A DNA stretch of 64,000 bases from NCBI GenBank assembly GCA_963813555.1, contig CAWEZX010000005.1, positions 406,121-470,120 on the forward strand, read 5' to 3'. The notes beneath the pieces were generated by a model. The model saw nothing but the letters and a program-made list of their open reading frames with translations, did no database searches and was not told the DNA's origin. A program made the position numbers and the translations under genes. Shown one piece after another: positions 10,123 through 19,329 of this stretch. Every line of letters begins with the position of its first letter. The stretch's first letter is position 1. Origin of the DNA: Roseiarcus sp963813555. GTDB taxonomy: Bacteria > Pseudomonadota > Alphaproteobacteria > Rhizobiales > Beijerinckiaceae.

Positions 10123-10715
10123 TAAGCAGAGATTCGTGGCTTGGCCAACGGATTGGGGATGCGCTCGCGGTTGAGATCAATGACGGCGTGATGGATGGCC
10201 TGGTCGAGCGCGTCGGCGTCGGTGAAGGTCTGGTGGGCGAGGTGATGGGCCTTAAGATCGCGCCAGACCGGCTCGATGTCGTTGAGTTCGGGGGTGTATT
10301 TCGGCAGCCATTCGACGGTGAGCCAGTGCGCGCGGGCGGCCAGGGCGGCGAGCGAGCGTTTGCTGGTGTGGATCGGACCATTGTCCTCGACCAGCACGAC
10401 CGGCTTGGCCTGTCGCCCGGGCTGCGGTCCAAAGAGACGGTCGAGTTGCTCCAGATGGGCGATGAAATCGCCGCTGCGCTTGGTCGGGCTGGTATGGACG
10501 ATGAGTTGGCGCGTGAGGGGATCGAGCGACCCCAGCATCGCGACCTTCTTGGCCTGCCCCGGCGCCGGCACACGCAAGTCCGCCCCCGACTTCGCCCAGG
10601 CGCGGGCGAGATAGGGATGGGTCAGCGCCTCGCTCTCATCGCCGTAGAGAAGAACGATGTCGCCCGCTTCGGCCTGCTGTTTGCGCAGTTGCAGGCGCAG
10701 CCCCACCCGTTCCAC
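10122..10715 (-). CDS. IS630 transposase, catalytic DDE frame (OrfB)
   Basis: Carries the DDE catalytic residues: Asp in LLYGDESEALTHPYL, Asp in LVEDNGPIHTSKRS, and Glu in LPKYTPELNDIEPVWRDLK. The full enzyme is probably made by -1 frameshifting on the A8 run from OrfA. Its last codon is completed by target DNA: TA of the duplicated target plus the next flanking base gives TAG at 10122-10124. Confidence 0.85.
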   Translation of the reverse strand: MERVGLRLQLRKQQAEAGDIVLLYGDESEALTHPYLARAWAKSGADLRVPAPGQAKKVAMLGSLDPLTRQLIVHTSPTKRSGDFIAHLEQLDRLFGPQPGRQAKPVVLVEDNGPIHTSKRSLAALAARAHWLTVEWLPKYTPELNDIEPVWRDLKAHHLAHQTFTDADALDQAIHHAVIDLNRERIPNPLAKPRISA

Positions 10716-11257
10716 CTCGCTTTCCGTCTGACGTCCCTTCAGCGTGTGCCGGGGCCGCCGCCAGCGGAACTTTTTTTTCGCAAGGCCTTGGACAGTTGCG
10801 AACGGCTGATGCGCACGCCCTCGCGCGCTTCGATCTCGGCGCGAAGGCGGGGGATCGTCCAGTTGCGCCGGTCGGCCACAGGTTCTTCCAGCAACGGGGT
10901 GGCGACGCGCATGGCGGCTTCACTCTTCACCGGAGGCGGGCCCGGCGCGATGCTGGTCTTCAGCGCTGCCACACCGCCGGCGGTGAAGTCGCTGCGCCAC
11001 AGCCGAACCGTATCTTCGCGCACGCCAAACGCCTCCGCGATCTTGGGGCTGGTCCAACCAGCCAGCGTCAAAAGCACGGCGCGGGCGCGGTCCGCCTCGC
11101 CGCGATCGCGCGAACCGGCAACAGCCAAGAGGCCGGCGCGTTGTTCATCGCTCGCCATAATCGGAGACTTTCCCGCCATGTCATACACCTTGCGAATCGG
11201 CGCAGGCAGCCAACCGCAAAAAACCTATCCGTTGGTTAGCCAAACGGAATCTGCTTA
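10123..11257 (-). mobile_element. IS630-family insertion sequence
   Basis: About 1.13 kb bounded by TA dinucleotides (10123-10124 and 11256-11257), the target preferred by the IS630/Tc1 group. Imperfect terminal inverted repeats read AGCAGAGATTCGT at the left and AGCAGATTCCGT at the right end. The transposase is encoded in two overlapping frames. The element lies exactly in the stop codon of the helicase gene to its right: the TA shared with the target forms the first two bases of that stop. Confidence 0.88.
10739..11188 (-). CDS. IS630 transposase, N-terminal frame (OrfA)
   Basis: Helix-turn-helix portion of the transposase: RARAVLLTLAGWTSPKIAEAFGVREDTVRLWR, then a second DNA-binding region, RNWTIPRLRAEIEAREG. 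The frame ends shortly after a run of eight A (10771-10778 on the minus strand). A -1 shift there would continue as KKKFRWRRPRHTLKGRQT into the DDE frame. Initiation at GTG 11188 or ATG 11179 is possible. Confidence 0.8.
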   Translation of the reverse strand: MYDMAGKSPIMASDEQRAGLLAVAGSRDRGEADRARAVLLTLAGWTSPKIAEAFGVREDTVRLWRSDFTAGGVAALKTSIAPGPPPVKSEAAMRVATPLLEEPVADRRNWTIPRLRAEIEAREGVRISRSQLSKALRKKSSAGGGPGTR

Positions 11258-13621
11258 GCTCTCGGCGGCGACAAAACTGTCCATCACCAATTTTCGACCC
11301 GCCTTGTCGAAATCGACGGTCAACTTGGAGCCGTCCACGGCAACCACGGCGCCCGGGCCAAACTTGTTGTGGAACACCCGCGATCCGGCGTGGAAGGCCG
11401 AAGACGGCGAACTCTGTCTGTGGACCGCGCCTTCAAAAACCGAGCCTGAAGGTCTAGGGGCGCGTGCGCCCGTTTCACCCGAACCTCGCTGCCGCGCCTC
11501 CGCGCGACGCCAGCCGGGCGTGTCGTAGCGGGAGGCAAAACCGGTTTCCAGACCCGCTCGCGGCCACGAGCCATAGGCGCGATCCGCCGAGCCAACGAAT
11601 TCGTCGAATTCGACATGGTCGGCGGGCAATTCCTGGATGAACCGGGACGGCAGGGAGGTCTGCCAGAGCCCGCGCACGCGCCGGTTGAGGGCGTAAAAAA
11701 TCTTTGCCTGCCGGCGCGCTCGGGTCAGGCCGACATACGCCAGTCTCCGCTCTTCCTCGAGCCCGGCGAGGCCATTGTCGTCGAGCGAGCGCTGATTCGG
11801 AAACAGGCCCTCCTCCCAACCCGGCAGAAAGACCAGGTCGAACTCCAGCCCTTTCGCCGCATGAAGGGTCATGATCGAAACGCGCTCGCCCTCTTCGCCG
11901 CTGTCGATGTCCATGATCAGCGACACGTGCTCGAGAAACGCCCCAAGATCGGGAAACTCGCCCATCGAACGGACGAGCTCTTTCAGATTGTCGAGGCGTC
12001 CCGCCGCATCAGGCGTGCGCTCCGCTTTCCACATGTCAATGTAGCCGCTCTCCTCGAGAACGAGCTGCGCCAGCTCTTCGTGAGGGATCTGGTCGGACTG
12101 TCTGCGCCACCGATCGAAGTCGTCGAAGAGGTTTCGCAAGATCTGACGGGGACGCGGTTTCAGATCCTCGGTTTCGACAAGCGCGCGCGCGGCGCGCGTC
12201 AAAGAAAGACCGGCTCGCCGGCCATAGTCATGCAGGGTCGCAAGCGTGGCTTCGCCGAGGCCGCGTTTGGGCTGGTTATAGATGCGCTCGAAGGCGAGAT
12301 CGTCATCGGGCTGGGCGATGCAGCGAAGATAGGCCAACGCGTCGCGTATTTCCGCCCGCTCGTAGAATCGCGGACCGCCGACGACTTTGTAGGGCAGCCC
12401 CAAAGCGATGAACCGCTCCTCGAATTCGCGCATCTGAAAGGAGGCGCGCACCAGGATGGCGATCTCGTCAAGGGAAACGCCTTTGTGCTGGGCCGCTTCG
12501 ATCGCCTCGCCAACGAGCCTCGCCTCTTCCTGACCGTCCGATCCTTCAGCGACCGTTGGCCGATCTCCAAGCGGTTTGTCCGTGAACAGAGTCTTTCCGA
12601 GCCGGCCGCGATTGTGGGCGATCAGTCCCGAAGCCAGCGCGAGAATGTGCCCGGTCGATCGATAATTTCGCTCGAGCCGGATCACCTTTGCGCCGGGGAA
12701 ATCTTTCTCGAAGCGCAGGATGTTTTCGACATCCGCGCCGCGCCAGGCGTAGATCGACTGATCGTCATCGCCGACGCAGCACAAATTGCCGTTGGCCTGA
12801 GCCAATAGCCGGAGCAAGAGATACTGGACGACGTTGGTGTCCTGGTACTCGTCGACCAAGATGTAACGGAAGCGCCGCCGGAATGTGCTGAGAACGTCGC
12901 TGTGTTCGCGCAATAGCCGCAACGGCTCAAGCAGCAGATCGCCGAAATCGACAGCATTGAGCGCCTTCAGACGAGCCTGATAACTTTCATAAAGGGCTGC
13001 GCTCTTGCCTCCGGCGAAGCCTGCCGCTTCGCTCGCCGGTACGCTCTTGGGATCGATGCCCCGATTCTTCCAACCAACGATCAGATTCGCAAGCGCTCGG
13101 ACCGGCCAGCGCTTGTCGTCCAGATTTTCTGCCTGAAGCAGCTGTTTGAGCAGGCGCAGCTGGTCATCGGAATCGAGAATGGTGAAATTTGGTCTCAGAC
13201 CCACCAGCTCGGCATGCATGCGCAGGATCTTGGCGCCGACCGAATGGAACGTGCCGAGCCACGGCATGGCCTGCTCGGAACCGGCGAATGCGCCAACGCG
13301 TTGGCGCATTTCCCGCGCCGCCTTGTTGGTGAACGTCACCGCCAGGATTTCATGAGCGCGAGCGCGGCCTGTCGAAATGATGTGCGCAATTCGAGTGGTG
13401 AGGACACGCGTTTTGCCTACGCCTGCGCCGGCGAGAATGAGAACCGGCCCATCCAGCGCCTCGACCGCCCGCCTTTGCTCCTCATTCAACCCCTCGAGGT
13501 AGAAGGGAAATCGGTCGTGCGGACGATGGACGAGCGGCGCTGCCCGAGCCACGGCGGGCGATGGCGACGATACAATCGCCGGTTCGGATCTTTCTGAGGG
13601 TAGCGACACGAATCGAATCAT
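11255..13621 (-). CDS. uvrD: UvrD/PcrA-type ATP-dependent DNA helicase
   Basis: Superfamily 1A 3'-5' helicase for mismatch and excision repair, 788 residues, full length. Motif I is LAGAGVGKTR (residues 63-72; most relatives have GAGSGKT), motif II VDEYQDTN, motif III VGDDDQSIYAWRGA, motif IV VIRLERNYRST, and motif V/VI MTLHAAKGLEFDLVFLPG and EEERRLAYVGLTRAR. The C-terminal tail ends in a Tudor-like segment (VFHNKFGPGAVVAVDGSKLTVDF). The gene runs into the IS630 element, whose TA forms part of the TAA stop; removing the insertion leaves TAG, so the protein is unchanged. Confidence 0.95.
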   Translation of the reverse strand: MIRFVSLPSERSEPAIVSSPSPAVARAAPLVHRPHDRFPFYLEGLNEEQRRAVEALDGPVLILAGAGVGKTRVLTTRIAHIISTGRARAHEILAVTFTNKAAREMRQRVGAFAGSEQAMPWLGTFHSVGAKILRMHAELVGLRPNFTILDSDDQLRLLKQLLQAENLDDKRWPVRALANLIVGWKNRGIDPKSVPASEAAGFAGGKSAALYESYQARLKALNAVDFGDLLLEPLRLLREHSDVLSTFRRRFRYILVDEYQDTNVVQYLLLRLLAQANGNLCCVGDDDQSIYAWRGADVENILRFEKDFPGAKVIRLERNYRSTGHILALASGLIAHNRGRLGKTLFTDKPLGDRPTVAEGSDGQEEARLVGEAIEAAQHKGVSLDEIAILVRASFQMREFEERFIALGLPYKVVGGPRFYERAEIRDALAYLRCIAQPDDDLAFERIYNQPKRGLGEATLATLHDYGRRAGLSLTRAARALVETEDLKPRPRQILRNLFDDFDRWRRQSDQIPHEELAQLVLEESGYIDMWKAERTPDAAGRLDNLKELVRSMGEFPDLGAFLEHVSLIMDIDSGEEGERVSIMTLHAAKGLEFDLVFLPGWEEGLFPNQRSLDDNGLAGLEEERRLAYVGLTRARRQAKIFYALNRRVRGLWQTSLPSRFIQELPADHVEFDEFVGSADRAYGSWPRAGLETGFASRYDTPGWRRAEARQRGSGETGARAPRPSGSVFEGAVHRQSSPSSAFHAGSRVFHNKFGPGAVVAVDGSKLTVDFDKAGRKLVMDSFVAAES

Positions 13622-13804
13622 GCGCTGGCCAGCAAATCAGCGCAACCCGAAACGTGCAAGGAGCGAGCGAGGCATAGGACTTGCCCTTGACGCGATCAGG
13701 CGATTTACTCGATACTTCTCCAAAAGGGAATAATTTTCTTGGCTTTCTGAGTTCACCGAGCTACCGGTGATCCGGCCAACTCGCCGAGGTCTTAGGAACG
13801 GCGG

Positions 13805-14782
13805 CTAATTCCAGTTATTGATCTGAACAATGGCCGGCGTCAGAATCGCGGCGAAAAGTCCGGGTAGAAAGAAAAGGATCATCGGCACGGTGAGGGTCGG
13901 CGGCAACGCCGCCGCCTTCTTCTCAGCCGCGGCCATGCGTTGGTCGCGGCTCTCTTGGCTCAGAACTCGAAGCGCGGCGCCCAACGGCGTACCGTAGCGC
14001 TCCGACTGCGAAAGCACGGTGATGAGCGAGCGAACGGACTCCAATCCGGTCCTCAAGCCCAGATTCTCGAAGGCGATCCGCCGCTCGGCCAGATAAGACA
14101 TTTCCGCAGCCAAAATCCCCATTTCCTCCGCCATCGAGACGCTTTCGATGCCAATTTCCTGACTGACCTTGCGCACCGCGTGTTCGATCGAAACTCCGGA
14201 TTCAGCGCAAATCAAAAGCAGGTCAAGGGTGTTAGGGAATGCCCGCTCCAGCTCTTTCTTCCGTTTGGTGGTCTTGTTGCGTAAGAAGAGCTCGGGGGCC
14301 TTGATGCCGAGGTAACTGGCCGCGATCGCAATGCCGATCTTGATCATCACCGGCTGATTCCACTTGATGATCAGAAATTGATAAACAACGGCAAGGAGGA
14401 AAAAGGCGATCGGAGTCGTCAGGCGAAAGGCAAGAAAAGCATATTCAGCTCCTGCGCCACGGAAGCCGGCCATGGCCAATTGAATTTTGGCCTTTTCGGT
14501 GCTGAGCCAGCTCGTTAGATTGAGTGTTTCGACCAATTGCTTGACTAGACCGCTCGGCTTCACCCTCAACGTGCTTTTGCTCTGAGACGCCACCAGCCGT
14601 TCGCGTTCACGCGCTCGAATTCGCTCGCGCTCGGAGCTGACCGCCTTGATGCGACGTGACAAGGTGTCTGGCTGAAGCCACGGCATCGCGGCGGTAAGCA
14701 CAGTCGCGGCCGAACCAATCGCCGCGAACAGGATCGCCAGGAAGTGGGCGTCAGAGAATTTAGCGACAATTTCGTCCAGCAT
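13805..14782 (-). CDS. tadC: Tad pilus inner-membrane platform protein TadC
   Basis: Type II secretion GspF-like membrane protein of 325 residues. It has an N-terminal membrane segment, a further hydrophobic region at about residues 115-155, the GspF domain (LDLLLICAESGVSIEHAVRKV, AEMSYLAERRIAFENLG, LSQSERYGTPLGAALRVL) and C-terminal membrane helices (TVPMILFFLPGLFAAIL). With TadB it forms the platform that transmits movement of the CpaF ATPase to the growing Flp pilus. It is the last gene of the operon in this window, 12 bases after tadB. Confidence 0.92.
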   Translation of the reverse strand: MLDEIVAKFSDAHFLAILFAAIGSAATVLTAAMPWLQPDTLSRRIKAVSSERERIRARERERLVASQSKSTLRVKPSGLVKQLVETLNLTSWLSTEKAKIQLAMAGFRGAGAEYAFLAFRLTTPIAFFLLAVVYQFLIIKWNQPVMIKIGIAIAASYLGIKAPELFLRNKTTKRKKELERAFPNTLDLLLICAESGVSIEHAVRKVSQEIGIESVSMAEEMGILAAEMSYLAERRIAFENLGLRTGLESVRSLITVLSQSERYGTPLGAALRVLSQESRDQRMAAAEKKAAALPPTLTVPMILFFLPGLFAAILTPAIVQINNWN

Positions 14783-14794
14783 GGCAGGCTCGAT

Positions 14795-15754
14795 TTAGAA
14801 GTCGAACGCGATCATCTTTTTCATCATTGCGATTCCTATCCCCATCCAAAAAATCGCAATCACGGAGATCATTTTTCCATGACTTGTTGTCCACAATAGC
14901 GAAATGTATTTAGGGGATGAAACGTAAAGCGCACCGACGACGAGAAACGGCACCGCGCCAATAATCGCTGCAGAAGCTTTCGCTTCCATGGACATGGCGG
15001 TGATCTTTCCCTTCATCTTTTTGCGTTCGCGCAACACACGGGAAAGATTGCCCAAGGCCTCAGATAGGTTTCCACCCGCCTTGCTCTGGATGGCGATGAC
15101 GATTGAGAAGAAATTGGTTTCGGCGATCGGAACCCGTTGCGCCATCCGCTCGATGCCTTCCGACAAGGTCATTCCAATCGAGAGCGCCTCGACAATTCTT
15201 CGAAACTCCGACTTCACCGGCTCGGGGCTTTCGGTCGCGGCGATCCGGATCGTATCGCCAAGAGGAAGGCCGGATTTGATGCCTCGTACTATGATATCGA
15301 TGGCGGTCGGAAAGTTGGAGATGAACTTCTGGATGCGGCGAATGCGCAGGCGCGCCAGCGTGAGTTGCGGCAACCCGACCGTGGCTGTCACGACAACAAG
15401 AAGCGTGAGCAACAAACTTCTTGACTGAATATAGGTCAAGGCGCCGCAAATCAGGCCAAGGAGTACGCTGCCTATCCAATATTGCTGTTTGGTGATCGAG
15501 AGTCCGGCCTGTTCAATTTTTGTCGCCAGACTGACGCGCCGCCGCTTTCCCTTCATTTCACTATCGCGGACGCCGTCGGCGATCTGCTTCTTGCGCGCCG
15601 CCCGATCAACGCTCGCCGTCACATTCGCCTTCGCGTCGGTTTTCGTGACCGCCGCGCGACGCTTGTCGGCTCGCGAGTCCCCGCCAATGAAGGCGAACGC
15701 GAGACCGCCGAATCCAACCGCAAGACATGCCGCGATCGCTATCGGATTGATCAT
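14795..15754 (-). CDS. tadB: Tad pilus inner-membrane platform protein TadB
   Basis: GspF-like partner of TadC, about 319 residues from the ATG at 15754. An N-terminal membrane helix (IAIAACLAVGFGGLAFAFIGG) is followed by a basic cytoplasmic linker, paired hydrophobic segments, and the GspF core FISNFPTAIDIIVRGIKSG, SIGMTLSEGIERMAQRVP, IAIQSKAGGNLSEALGNLS. A longer open frame reaches 15931 but overlaps cpaF heavily and shows no family similarity there. It starts 22 bases after the cpaF stop. Confidence 0.92.
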   Translation of the reverse strand: MINPIAIAACLAVGFGGLAFAFIGGDSRADKRRAAVTKTDAKANVTASVDRAARKKQIADGVRDSEMKGKRRRVSLATKIEQAGLSITKQQYWIGSVLLGLICGALTYIQSRSLLLTLLVVVTATVGLPQLTLARLRIRRIQKFISNFPTAIDIIVRGIKSGLPLGDTIRIAATESPEPVKSEFRRIVEALSIGMTLSEGIERMAQRVPIAETNFFSIVIAIQSKAGGNLSEALGNLSRVLRERKKMKGKITAMSMEAKASAAIIGAVPFLVVGALYVSSPKYISLLWTTSHGKMISVIAIFWMGIGIAMMKKMIAFDF

Positions 15755-15776
15755 GCCGGCTTCACTCCGTTCAATG

Positions 15777-17190
15777 CTAGGCTCCGCCGACGTCTGAGAT
15801 GTCGAGCGCCGCCGCCAAGCGGGCTTCTTCTCCATACATACGCGCGCGGTCCCAGAATTTCGGTCGCCCGATCCCGGTCGAGCGATGCCGCCCCAGCAGC
15901 TTTCCTTGAGCGTCCTCCCCCAGAATTTCATAGACGAACAGGTCCTGAGTGATCACGACGTCGCCTTCCATGCCGAGAACTTCGGTTATGTGCGTAATCC
16001 GGCGCGATCCATCACGAAGGCGAGACGCCTGAATGATCACGTCGACCGAGGACGTGACCATTTCGCGAATCGTCTTCATCGGCAGCGCATATCCACCCAT
16101 CGTAATCATAGATTCGACACGGCTCAGCGCTTCGCGCGGAGAGTTCGCGTGCAGCGTGCCCATCGATCCATCGTGACCGGTGTTCATCGCTTGCAGCAGA
16201 TCGAAAGCTTCCGGTCCGCGAACTTCACCAACGATGATGCGTTCCGGCCGCATGCGCAGGCAATTCTTGACCAGGTCGCGCATGGTGATCTGGCCTGCGC
16301 CTTCCAGATTCGCCGGCCGCGTCTCGAGGCGCACGACGTGGGGCTGCTGGAGCTGAAGCTCGGCTGCGTCCTCACAGGTGATGATTCGCTCGTCAACATC
16401 GATATAGTTCGTCAAGCAGTTCAGTAGGGTCGTTTTGCCGGAGCCCGTGCCCCCGGAAATGATCACGTTGCAGCGGACGTGGCCGATTATTTTGAGGATT
16501 TCCGCGCCAGCCGGCGAAATCGTTCCAAACTTGACCAATTGATCGAGCGTCAGCTTATCCTTCTTGAACTTGCGGATCGTCAGCGCCGCGCCGTCGATCG
16601 CGAGCGGCGGCGCAATGACATTGACACGCGAGCCGTCGAGCAGGCGCGCGTCGCAAATCGGCGAGGATTCATCGAACTCGGCGCCCGACCTGGCTGACGA
16701 TCCGCTGACAGATGTTCATCAACTGCGATGCGTCGCGGAAGCGAACGTTGGTGAGTTGGATCTTGCCGCCAACTTCAATGAAGCATCGCGTCGGGCCGTT
16801 GACCATGATGTCGGCGATGTCGTCGCGCGCCAGCAACGGCTCGAGCGGACCGAATCCAAGGACGTCATTGCAGATGTCGTCGAGCAGGTCTTCCTGCTCG
16901 GCGATCGACAGCACCAAATTCTTGATGGTGACGATCTCGTGTACGATGTCCCGAATTTCCTCGCGGGCGCTCTCGGGGTCGAGCTTGGACAGCGCGGCAA
17001 GATCGATCGCCTCGATCAAGGCGCCGAAGATCAGCGACTTGGTCTGAAAATAGGTCTCCGATCGTCGTTCGGTCTGAACCGGCGCGGGGGGAGCGGGCGG
17101 CGGCTTGAGCGGCTCGTTTACCGCGCTCACGGAAGCGACGCGTGAGACAGCCGCCTGGGCGCTAACGCTCCCACTACGCTTGCCGAACAT
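15777..17190 (-). CDS. cpaF: Tad pilus assembly ATPase CpaF, one frameshift
   Basis: Cytoplasmic secretion ATPase (TadA/VirB11-like) that powers Flp pilus assembly. The N-terminal half reads DDICNDVLGFGPLEPLLARD and DIADIMVNGPTRCFIEVGGK; the C-terminal half has Walker A IISGGTGSGKTTLLNCL, the Asp box DERIITCEDAAELQL, Walker B RPERIIVGEVRGPEA and the His box GHDGSMGTLHANS. One extra base near 16675 creates a premature stop at 16669; corrected, VGRRVDESSPICDARLLDG bridges the halves to about 470 residues, normal for CpaF. It follows cpaE in the operon. Confidence 0.92.
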
Positions 17191-17255
17191 CGCTCAGATT
17201 CCTTTCCGCTTCTGCGGGCGCAGAGCGGAAACGGCGTGAGACGTTTGCAAGCCGG

Positions 17256-18530
17256 TCATTTCTTCTTGCGCCCGAGTTTGGCGATGAGCGGCTCGAGGAC
17301 GCCTCTTTTGGGCTTGCGCGCCTCGGTTCGGCCCGCAAGCGTGGAGGCAAGATCAGCGAAGACCTGCGCCGTTTTGCCGTTTGGTTCGATTTCGGCGATC
17401 ATCTGGCCATTGTTGGCCGCCGCGCCGAAAAGCTTCGCATCGTGCGGAATGATCGCGGTTGGATCGGTCTCAACCGCCTTGGCGAATTCCGCGGCGGCGA
17501 TCTCCGGCCGCTTGAGCACGCCGACGCCGTTCAGGACCAACCGCGACGGCGCGTCGTTCAGGCGGGCGCCCTTCACGTTGTCGATCAGATTTTTGGTGTT
17601 GCGCAGATTCGCCAGGTCGGGGCTTGCGACGACGATGACTTCGTCAGCGGAGACGAGGATCCGTCGGGCCCAGCCCGACCATAGGTGCGGCACGTCGAGC
17701 ACAATCCAGGGCGTCGACGCGCGCATGGCGTCGAGCAGCGAGTCGAACGAGGCCTCGTTGAAGTCGAGGACCCGGTCAAGCGTGGCGGGCGCCGCCAAGA
17801 GACTGAGTTTGTCGCCGCACTTGGAGAGCAACCGGTCCACCAGTACGGTGTCGACCCGATCCGGGGCGAACACCGCCTCCGCAACGCCCTGGGGCGGATC
17901 CTGATTGTAGTCGAGCCCGGCGGTTCCGAACGCAAGATCGAGATCCGCGATGATCGTCGCCATTGCCGTAACCGACGCCAGGCCCCAGGCGAGATTGTGG
18001 GCGACGGTGGATGCTCCGACTCCGCCCTTCGCGCCGACGACTGCGATCACTCGCCCAAGGGGCTTGGCGCCCGGCACACTGAAGAGTTGGGATATCGCCT
18101 CAATGAAGTCGACGACGCCAAACGGGGCCACCAAATATTCACTGACTCCGCGCGCCATCAACTGGCGGTAAAGAACGATGTCGTTGAGCTTGCCGAGAAC
18201 GACGACCTTGGTCCCCGCGTCGCAATATTCAGCGAGCTCTTCGAGTTGCCCGAGCAGCGCGTCTCGACTGGAGGGAGCCTCGAGAACGACAACATTCGGC
18301 GTCGGCGCGGTCTTGTAGGCTTCCACCGCCGCCGCCGCGCCGCCCATGTTCTGCTTGACATGCGCTTTCGCCATTCTGCGATCGGATATCGCGGCGCTGA
18401 CGATTGCTGCCATGTCGGGCGATTCGCAAAACGCCTGGATCGAGACCCGCGGCACCGGCTCGATCTGCCCCACAGGACGATCCATCGGCGCATCTCCGTC
18501 GATTCCGTTGGCGGCGTAGTGCGCCTTCAT
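17256..18530 (-). CDS. cpaE: Pilus assembly ATPase/localization factor CpaE (TadZ)
   Basis: ParA/MinD-superfamily protein, 424 residues. A receiver-like N-terminal domain (VVVLGKLNDIVLYRQLMARG, SEYLVAPF) precedes the MinD domain with a deviant Walker A VVGAKGGVGASTVAHNLAW, DLDLAFGTAGLDYNQDP and WIVLDVPHLWSGW. CpaE/TadZ directs the pilus machinery to its site, typically a cell pole. The C-terminal tail is basic. It starts six bases after the cpaD stop. Confidence 0.92.
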   Translation of the reverse strand: MKAHYAANGIDGDAPMDRPVGQIEPVPRVSIQAFCESPDMAAIVSAAISDRRMAKAHVKQNMGGAAAAVEAYKTAPTPNVVVLEAPSSRDALLGQLEELAEYCDAGTKVVVLGKLNDIVLYRQLMARGVSEYLVAPFGVVDFIEAISQLFSVPGAKPLGRVIAVVGAKGGVGASTVAHNLAWGLASVTAMATIIADLDLAFGTAGLDYNQDPPQGVAEAVFAPDRVDTVLVDRLLSKCGDKLSLLAAPATLDRVLDFNEASFDSLLDAMRASTPWIVLDVPHLWSGWARRILVSADEVIVVASPDLANLRNTKNLIDNVKGARLNDAPSRLVLNGVGVLKRPEIAAAEFAKAVETDPTAIIPHDAKLFGAAANNGQMIAEIEPNGKTAQVFADLASTLAGRTEARKPKRGVLEPLIAKLGRKKK

Positions 18531-18536
18531 GGTGAA

Positions 18537-19232
18537 TCAGTTTCCGTTGGTCGGCAGATCGCCGCCGATTGGCGTGAGTATGGCGTTCTTCCACTCGGTG
18601 CTTGGATCTTGACCGGCGCGGACGGCCTCGATGGCTCGGGTGCGCATGGCGACATCAGATGGGCCAAGAGCGCGCGGCTGGACGAAATCGCGCGGGTCAT
18701 CGACCTGAGCCGCAATGGTCGACTGGGTGGCGCAGCCGAAGTTCGAGTAGGGCTCGTTCTTCCACCCTTCGACCGATGATCCCGAAGCCAGGTCCTCCGG
18801 CCATTGACCACACTTGGTCGGAACGATCGCCTTGAGCCCCGTGAACGACACACGCACGGGCGGAGCAGCGCCGTCGTTCGGCGGCATGTAGTCTCCCACG
18901 GCGATCCTGCCTCTGACGCCCGCCGCGAGAAGCGCCCTACGGACCTCGTAAACGGCTATCGAGTTTGGATTCGTTCCGAGAGGCGTCTGAATCATGACCG
19001 CGCCTGAGCCGTAGCGGCGATAGCGGTCTGCAAAGGTGCGAACATTCGCACGTGTACGCGCGTCGAGCCGGCCGCCGACCGGGTAGAGATCAACGCTATT
19101 CGGCGCTGCCGCGACCACGATCGGATGACGCTGCTCGAAGCTGCCGGGAAATGCTGGATCCGACGACGCGTATGGAACGCCGCCGCAGCCGGCGAGAACG
19201 GCCGCGGCCGCGGCGGCGAGGCTCAACCTCAA
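18537..19232 (-). CDS. cpaD: Pilus assembly lipoprotein CpaD
   Basis: Outer-membrane-associated lipoprotein of the Tad system, 231 residues. The signal peptide ends in a lipobox (AAAVLAGCGG, Cys16). The body shows the CpaD-family HPIVVAAAPNSVDLYPVGG, FADRYRRYGSGAVMIQTP and the conserved end NFGCATQSTIAAQVDDPRDFV. The initiation codon that fits the lipoprotein signal is TTG at 19232; no better ATG lies in frame just upstream. It lies between the secretin gene cpaC and cpaE, its usual position. Confidence 0.88.
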   Translation of the reverse strand: MRLSLAAAAAAVLAGCGGVPYASSDPAFPGSFEQRHPIVVAAAPNSVDLYPVGGRLDARTRANVRTFADRYRRYGSGAVMIQTPLGTNPNSIAVYEVRRALLAAGVRGRIAVGDYMPPNDGAAPPVRVSFTGLKAIVPTKCGQWPEDLASGSSVEGWKNEPYSNFGCATQSTIAAQVDDPRDFVQPRALGPSDVAMRTRAIEAVRAGQDPSTEWKNAILTPIGGDLPTNGN

Positions 19233-19329
19233 GCCCTGCGTTTTGGATAGGAGTTCGTGCGTCTGGAAGAGCGGCCATCGGCGCTGTCTTTCTCAGGTCC
19301 AGGGAAACGGTTGGCGAAGCACGCAAGGC

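Noticed and set aside
10188..11258. A 356-codon plus-strand open frame across IS630
   Set aside because: Antisense to both transposase frames, without recognisable motifs.
11615..12808. A 397-codon plus-strand open frame
   Set aside because: It is antisense to the conserved helicase gene and reflects the high-GC codon pattern; no domain is visible.
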